DNA from: Sclerotinia nivalis
Taxonomy: Eukaryota; Ascomycota; Leotiomycetes; Helotiales; Sclerotiniaceae
Reading direction: 5' to 3'
DNA length: 64,000 nt
Assembly: GCA_029531795.1 (NCBI GenBank)
Contig: JAPEIS010000001.1
Span: 5,084,001 to 5,148,000, forward strand
A model generated the notes under the pieces. That model did no database searches. It was not told the origin of the DNA and was given only the letters and a program-made list of their open reading frames with translations. Each line of letters begins with the position of its first letter. Within the stretch, counting starts at the first letter, position 1. Positions 59,018 to 64,000 of the stretch are shown piece after piece. The position numbers and the translations under genes were made by a program.

Positions 59018-59648
59018 CTACTGAGTGACCCCATCTTTAAACTGCTTCGTCCCCTCCACCTCTTTCAACCATGCCACTCTCTCATTCGTAAACGCTTCCA
59101 TCTTTGGTCTCAACCTCGTCTCATGCAAATGAAAATCGTCCACCGTCCCAATCCGCAAAATGCTCATTCCCGGATATCCCGAGCTGACGCGATACATAAG
59201 TGAACCACATGTTCCACAGAAATGATTTGACATGGTATTTTTCGTGGCGACTGTGTGGTACTGACTGAAGATTTTCAGATTTTCAAGCCCGCGAATGTGC
59301 TTCAGGTGTGTATCGGCGATGATGAAGATGGATGAGAACATTGAGGCGGTAATTTTGCGACAATCATGGCAGTGGCAGATTAATGTGTTGACTAAAGCGG
59401 GGCCTTGTGTTGGCTGAGGAGTAGAATTAGTGTCTTAACCGGCTAATGAGAGAAATAATTGGAAGGCTGGTAAAGTAATCTTCTACGGAGATATAAAGTA
59501 TTTTGCGATTCAGACTTACGAAAGCTAGTTGAACAGCGCCACAGAAGCATGTGGCTGTCGCTTCGTCTTCCTTGGACCAACCATCGCTTGCTCCGCCAGC
59601 GAGAGGAAAATAAGGCATGGACTTGTCGGTGGCGGTCTCGTCGGCCAT
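59018..59648 (-). CDS. GFA-family zinc protein (S-hydroxymethylglutathione synthase-like)
   Basis: Two exons (59648-59520 and 59413-59018) encode 174 aa. The GFA/CENP-V fold is shown by its zinc ligands: ATCFCGAVQLAF in exon 1, CHCHDCRKIT at the start of exon 2, and SNHFCGTCGSLMY further on. Family members bind zinc and are often annotated as glutathione-dependent formaldehyde-activating enzymes, though few have proven activity. The C-terminal third (LRPKMEAFTNERVAWLKEV) is the usual family tail. A further in-frame ATG at 59663 would add five residues (MKQTI). The intron is 106 bp. Confidence 0.9.
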
Positions 59649-60797
59649 TATTGTTTGTTTCAAGGAATTGCTTGATGTAACTGTAAGGGTATTGATGAAT
59701 TGAAAGAAAAGGAGATATAATTATGAGATGAGAACTTCTACATTAAGAGTTGGAGGTAGAGTTCTTATAGATGTTCTCGTATAGATAGTTGATGGTTTGA
59801 CATCTAGCAATGGTCCGTGCACCCAAAACTAGATTATCAAGCGTATTTTCTCGCTACCATAATAGGAGATTAATATTACCGCATTAGGACAATGCCACTG
59901 AATTTAATAATCACAGCACCGACATCACATAACCTGGAATCAGGATGTCAACAAGGAAGGAGATATGATTTCAGAAGAGTAATTCAGAAATACGTAATTA
60001 AGGAAATGTAAATGAAAGCCATGAAAAAAAGAAAAAAGAATCGTCAGTGAGATTTACGATAACACTACTACTAGCTTCGGTTTGTCATTTGATTGCGTAT
60101 CTGAAAACTCACGACACTCTTAGTTTTTACTCTTAGTTTTCATTCTTAGCTTCAACTTATCGTGCTGTTGCATATCTGGCGATTTCGGCACCGCTAGCTT
60201 CGGTATTGCTAGCTTCAGCATTGACAATGCCAAATACTAAAGATTTGCAACAATAACTCCTGATACTATGTGTTAGTATAAACGGAATGGAATTTACTAG
60301 CGCTTTCAGTCGGGTAATCATTAGTTTCCTCGCCTCGAGGCTAGCATCCAATTCTTATATCAGCGTCAGCAAATGAATGATGCTCAAACCTCCTCTTGCA
60401 CATGACAAAATCCTAGCTGTTTTTGCAAATTCCGAAAAAGTTGGCGAGGCCTCCAAAACTATATAGGGTGGTCTAGACTATTGCGGCCGACTGCACCAGA
60501 TTTTGTGCTACGTCAAAATCACAAACGCGTGAAAGGTTCAAGGCAAAAGAAAATAAAATAGAAGTCTACCGAGGCTATAAAAGGCAAAAATATTAGCGCC
60601 ACTTGGAGCCTAAAGCTTGTCACAAATGACTCACTTCCGCTTGTCGAACTATCCGGGCGATATGGTTTTCATGTGTTCGCTCACTTCCAAAAGGTTTCCT
60701 AGTTGCCTACGTCAATCACCAACTCGGCTACTTCTAGCAGTACTGCGAAAGTGTGAGATGAACACAATCACTTTATTGAATACTACCCCAGGACAAA
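59649..60797. other. intergenic region
   Basis: No gene is supported. ORFs here are under 100 codons and carry no motifs. A small triplet-like GCTAGCTTC repeat occurs near 60188-60220. Confidence 0.45.
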
Positions 60798-61151
60798 ATG
60801 TGCAAGATTTCATCTATTGTATTGCAGTCGACTGGCTGTTTGCTTCTCTTGACCAACCAACCTGCGCACAAATGGACGATCTGGACATACAGATTTTGCA
60901 GTATGGCTAGAGACGGTAGACTGTGCAACAACCGAAAAGATCTCAACGCACTAGGAGAAGATTATGGATCTCGGGCTGGCGCCTGTCGAGTATGTGACAA
61001 TGAATACAGAGCAACTTTGAAATACGAGGCAGCAGTAGCAAACGCCCAAAGTCGGTATGATGTTGTTGTTAATGATGCATGGAGTAAGAAGCTGAAGGAA
61101 GATGAGGCAGCCAAATATGTGATAGATACAGTAAGCCAGATTTTAACCTGA
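60798..61151 (+). CDS. possible small hypothetical gene
   Basis: The 117-codon frame has a protein-like second half: a Cys pair CRVCDNEYRATLKYEA, then AVANAQSRYDVVVNDAWSKKLKEDEAAKYVIDTV, a charged amphipathic helix-rich region. A plausible intron acceptor (GCAG) lies at 60824-60827, so the first residues may instead belong to an upstream exon in another frame. I recognise no family. It has no clear promoter or partner gene. Confidence is low because the start is undetermined. Confidence 0.35.
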   Translation: MCKISSIVLQSTGCLLLLTNQPAHKWTIWTYRFCSMARDGRLCNNRKDLNALGEDYGSRAGACRVCDNEYRATLKYEAAVANAQSRYDVVVNDAWSKKLKEDEAAKYVIDTVSQILT

Positions 61152-62589
61152 ATGATGCATTTTTTGCATGTACTGATCAAATGTTCAAAATAGATCCCAT
61201 TTGTCGATAGAAAGAAGCGGCATCGTCACCATCACTACCACCACCACCGCTATTACTAGGAAGTGTTGCACAAATGAGGTCGCTGGCATTTGCTTGATGG
61301 GTTATTCTTGTAAACTCGTTATGCGCAGCAGGCAATGCAATTAAATGTGTTAACTTGACTTCGGGGTTTGAATAGGGAAGGTTAATTATTGAATCTCGTC
61401 CAATCTCCCGCAAATTTATGAACGTGGAGCATAATAGCGACATTGGCGTTGAAAGTTGGGGTGAAAGCGCAATATGTCCAATATTCCACAACATTTTCGA
61501 ATAATGAGAAATGGTTGAGTGCTTGGAAACCTGCTTCGAATTTTGAGTATATTCAAAACACGAGCTTTAGACCGGAATTAGTGGTGTACGTGTTTCGTCA
61601 TGTTGGTAACTTTCGAATTTAGACCGCAAGGGATATCCTTTGAAACATCGCAACGGAAATCTGTTTTGTTTAAAGTATCCACTCCTTGTGAATGCATTTT
61701 CCTTTCAGGAGAAAGAAGAAGGCAAAAATAGCCTAAATGAAAACCATGCAAAGCGATCAATCACAGGTGTTTGCACATAACTTGACAAGAGCCAGAACGT
61801 TATCCACGACTCCAACAGCGTGCAACGATAGATGTAATACCCAACCGGCCTATTGTCACTACTTTTTGATATTTCTGGCAGCATGGGCACTTGTTCAATG
61901 GAAGAATGCCAGGTAGACACTGCAGGCCGCCGCGTCGCCCAGATTGGAGAGGCTACATTATGGTCGGGCGTAATGGTGCGCAAAAGTAAAGTCCCAAACA
62001 AATGCGCATAAGATTAAGGCATTACTGAGTTGACATATCGCCCTTCATATTGGCTGAATTCATAGGAATAGATGGAGATCGATGCGAATATGTGGTTGTG
62101 TTGACCGAGTGCACGTGTTGTTTGCGTCACGAAACATTTTGAAGGTCAGTTTTTGATTAGTCAGCAAAGCAACCATCGACATCAATCCACCTCCTCTGCT
62201 TCTTTTTGCCTTTTAACGGAGTCCAACATCATTCTGAATTAGTTCAATGGAAGTGAATTTTCAAAAGCTTTAATCCAAGGGAGTCCATAGGCTGGTTTTC
62301 ATTTCTCTTCCAGGCCATTTTCTCTTCAGATTCAGCAATATACCCCCTTGCATGAATATCATTTCCGCAAGTTCACTGCCTGTCTTTAATGTTCCAGGCC
62401 CAATTTTTGCAAACTCAAGTTGAATTTGTGCAAATATTGTTTTTCTTTACTGAAAAACATAGTTGTTGCTTCCCTTTGATGGCTCTCCTAAGTCGCGCGA
62501 TATCATGTAATAATCCGCCTCGCAATCAAGAATCATTCCGCAAATCAGATACTTTAAGGGGCTGGTAAATAGCTTCTTCAATGACTTCA
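61152..62589. other. intergenic region, possible gene relic on the minus strand
   Basis: A 105-codon minus-strand ORF (61177-61494) and an overlapping frame, running from about 61551 to 61378 and containing GFQALNHFSLFENVVEYW, both look somewhat protein-like. They could be pieces of a decayed gene. I cannot join them and recognise nothing. Confidence 0.3.
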
Positions 62590-62627
62590 GAATCCTAGCC
62601 GGTGGCAGGACTCGAGACTCCGACTCC

Positions 62628-63125
62628 GACTATTATCTACGGATAACCCACCAACCCACAGATAACCCATTAACCTATGGGTTGTGGATTATCCGCAAAT
62701 AATCTGCGGGTTAGTGGATACTCGCTTATTTTTTGAGGCTATTCCCAATACTAATTTTTATACTAATCTTTCATAAATTATCCAAATTATCCACCAACCC
62801 GTAGATTATCCGCAGATTATCCGCAGATTATTTGCGGATAATCCACCAACCCATAGATTAATGAGTTATCTGCGGGTTGGTGGGTTATCTGCAGATAATC
62901 CGCAAATAACCCATGGGTACCCATTCAAATTCTTCAATTATCCGCCCCGCCAGCGGGTTACCCACGGATAACCCACCAGAGTCATTATCCGCCCCGCGGG
63001 TACCCGTTGCTCGGCTGCGGATAACCCGTACGGGGCGGGTTATTTTAAAACTTCAATGGGTAATCCGCGGGGCGGGTTATAGCTCTAATGGGTTAACCCA
63101 CGGGTACCCGCGGGTTGCGGGTTAT
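62628..63125. repeat. 0.5-kb block of alternating GGGTTATCC / GGATAACCC motifs
   Basis: Variants of GGATAATCCGC, AACCCATAG, GCGGGTTA and TTATCYGCGG alternate in both orientations across the block, giving many short inverted repeats, including ACCCGCGGGT-type palindromes near its end. The GC-rich right half (62938-63125) reads repeatedly as GGGGCGGGTTAT and its complement. It encodes nothing supported. The flanks carry related CTCCGAC / CGGAGTCGAG sequences in opposite orientation (62616-62631 and 63156-63168), suggesting a bounded unit. Confidence 0.7.
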
Positions 63126-63170
63126 TTCTGCGCAGCCAGGCTGGCAGGCTGAGGCTCGGAGTCGAGAGTA

Positions 63171-64000
63171 GTATCATTGCTTCCAGAATATTCGACGTGC
63201 TATTTCCCGAATTGAGAGAACTTCTTCTCTTGTTCTTGCACACTCTTCTCATACTATGGGATGAGTTTAAAGTGTTTTGTATCCTGAGATATTTTTTAAG
63301 TAACTTTGTTTCACAAATTCAAATAGCCCCAGGTTATACAAAGTGTTAACCTCACATCTGACTTTTTTTGGTGACTTCTCCATTGAGTTTAAGTGCATAC
63401 AATGTACTCCTACCTGTAAATGCAATCTCTTTCGCAGGGGAAAATTGTTCTTTTCATTAGTGTTTCTCAATTCAAGAAATTCATTGATTCCATAACGGTT
63501 TTCGGAAGAAATGGTCAAACAAGACACTGATAATGAGCCTGTGGCCATTTCCTTTAGTGATCTTATGTACAGGAGTCATGGCAGATCAAAAATCATCATC
63601 TTACAATTGACAGCTTGGCGTTTTCATCAACTCACTTCTTTAATAATGTAATGATTGCTACTGATTACTTCGCCCAAAAACCAAACTTTCCTTTGAACAT
63701 CTAGATAGATGAACAATCCATTGGCTCGAAAAGGACTTGTGGGCGGATGTAAGTTGTAATTAACAGAAATAGTCGGAACTAGCATGAGAATTCATTGTTG
63801 TCTTTCATTGGTTATTGCATTAGACTATAGATACAGCTGCTTCTTTTTCCTTCATGTAATTTTCCCCAAAAGAAATTCAATTGCAGTATATTGGTTCTTT
63901 CAATATGTATACCATGTAAATGACAACAAGACATAAGAAAAACATCCTGAGGAGTGTATCAGATTGCCATTCCAGATGGGTCCAGATATGAATGCTGAGA
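63171..64000. other. terminal intergenic region
   Basis: The last 830 bp contains one minus-strand ORF of 93 codons (63267-63548) without recognisable features. I see no gene I can support. Confidence 0.45.

Noticed and set aside
1..64000. tRNA, rRNA and CRISPR arrays
   Set aside because: I looked for tRNA B-box-like GGTTCGAATCC sequences with matching acceptor stems and for spaced repeats, and found none I could support by eye. A tRNAscan-SE run would be decisive.

Overview
The window is nuclear DNA of a filamentous ascomycete. Genes are split by short introns (about 50-80 bp, GT...AG, CTRAY-like branch points), intergenic DNA is long and AT-leaning, and the gene set is typically fungal: a psi-factor oxygenase, MCT-like MFS permease, secreted GH1 enzyme, LCCL membrane protein, DUF6594 protein and Fot1/pogo transposon. 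The protein flavour suggests Leotiomycetes, possibly Sclerotiniaceae, but this is an impression and was not tested by any search.

Layout. 1-16.6 kb: a haem aldoxime dehydratase (+), an MCT-family MFS transporter (+), an eight-exon fatty-acid dioxygenase/P450 fusion (Ppo type, -) and a membrane acyltransferase-3 protein (-). 16.6-23.2 kb: gene-poor, with microsatellites and one decayed-looking ORF cluster. 23.2-31.6 kb: housekeeping and secretory genes: Sdh3 (-), GH1 beta-glucosidase (+), the QTRT2 subunit of tRNA-guanine transglycosylase (-) and an LCCL membrane protein (+). 32.0-35.8 kb: three tandem copies (-) of an unrecognised gene family, one intact and two with disrupted reading frames. 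35.8-44.8 kb: a gene desert with simple repeats and a 290-bp inverted-repeat element. 44.8-50.2 kb: a conserved basic/serine-rich protein (+), a second short TA-flanked inverted-repeat element and the CAF-1 large subunit (+). 52.1-53.9 kb: a complete Fot1/pogo-type transposon with perfect 58-bp inverted repeats and six in-frame stops. 54.7-59.7 kb: an accessory-looking group: caspase-like peptidase (-), a 93-aa protein (+), a DUF6594 membrane protein (+) and a GFA-family zinc protein (-). 59.7-64 kb: mostly non-coding, with a possible small gene and a 0.5-kb block of alternating GGGTTATCC/GGATAACCC motifs.

There is no single pathway across the window. The most interesting parts are the tandem unknown family (32-35.8 kb), the RIP-like transposon (52-54 kb), the two short inverted-repeat elements (38.8 and 47.1 kb) and the caspase / small protein / DUF6594 neighbourhood. 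Exon joins were worked out by hand from reading phase and splice signals, so exon edges are predictions.
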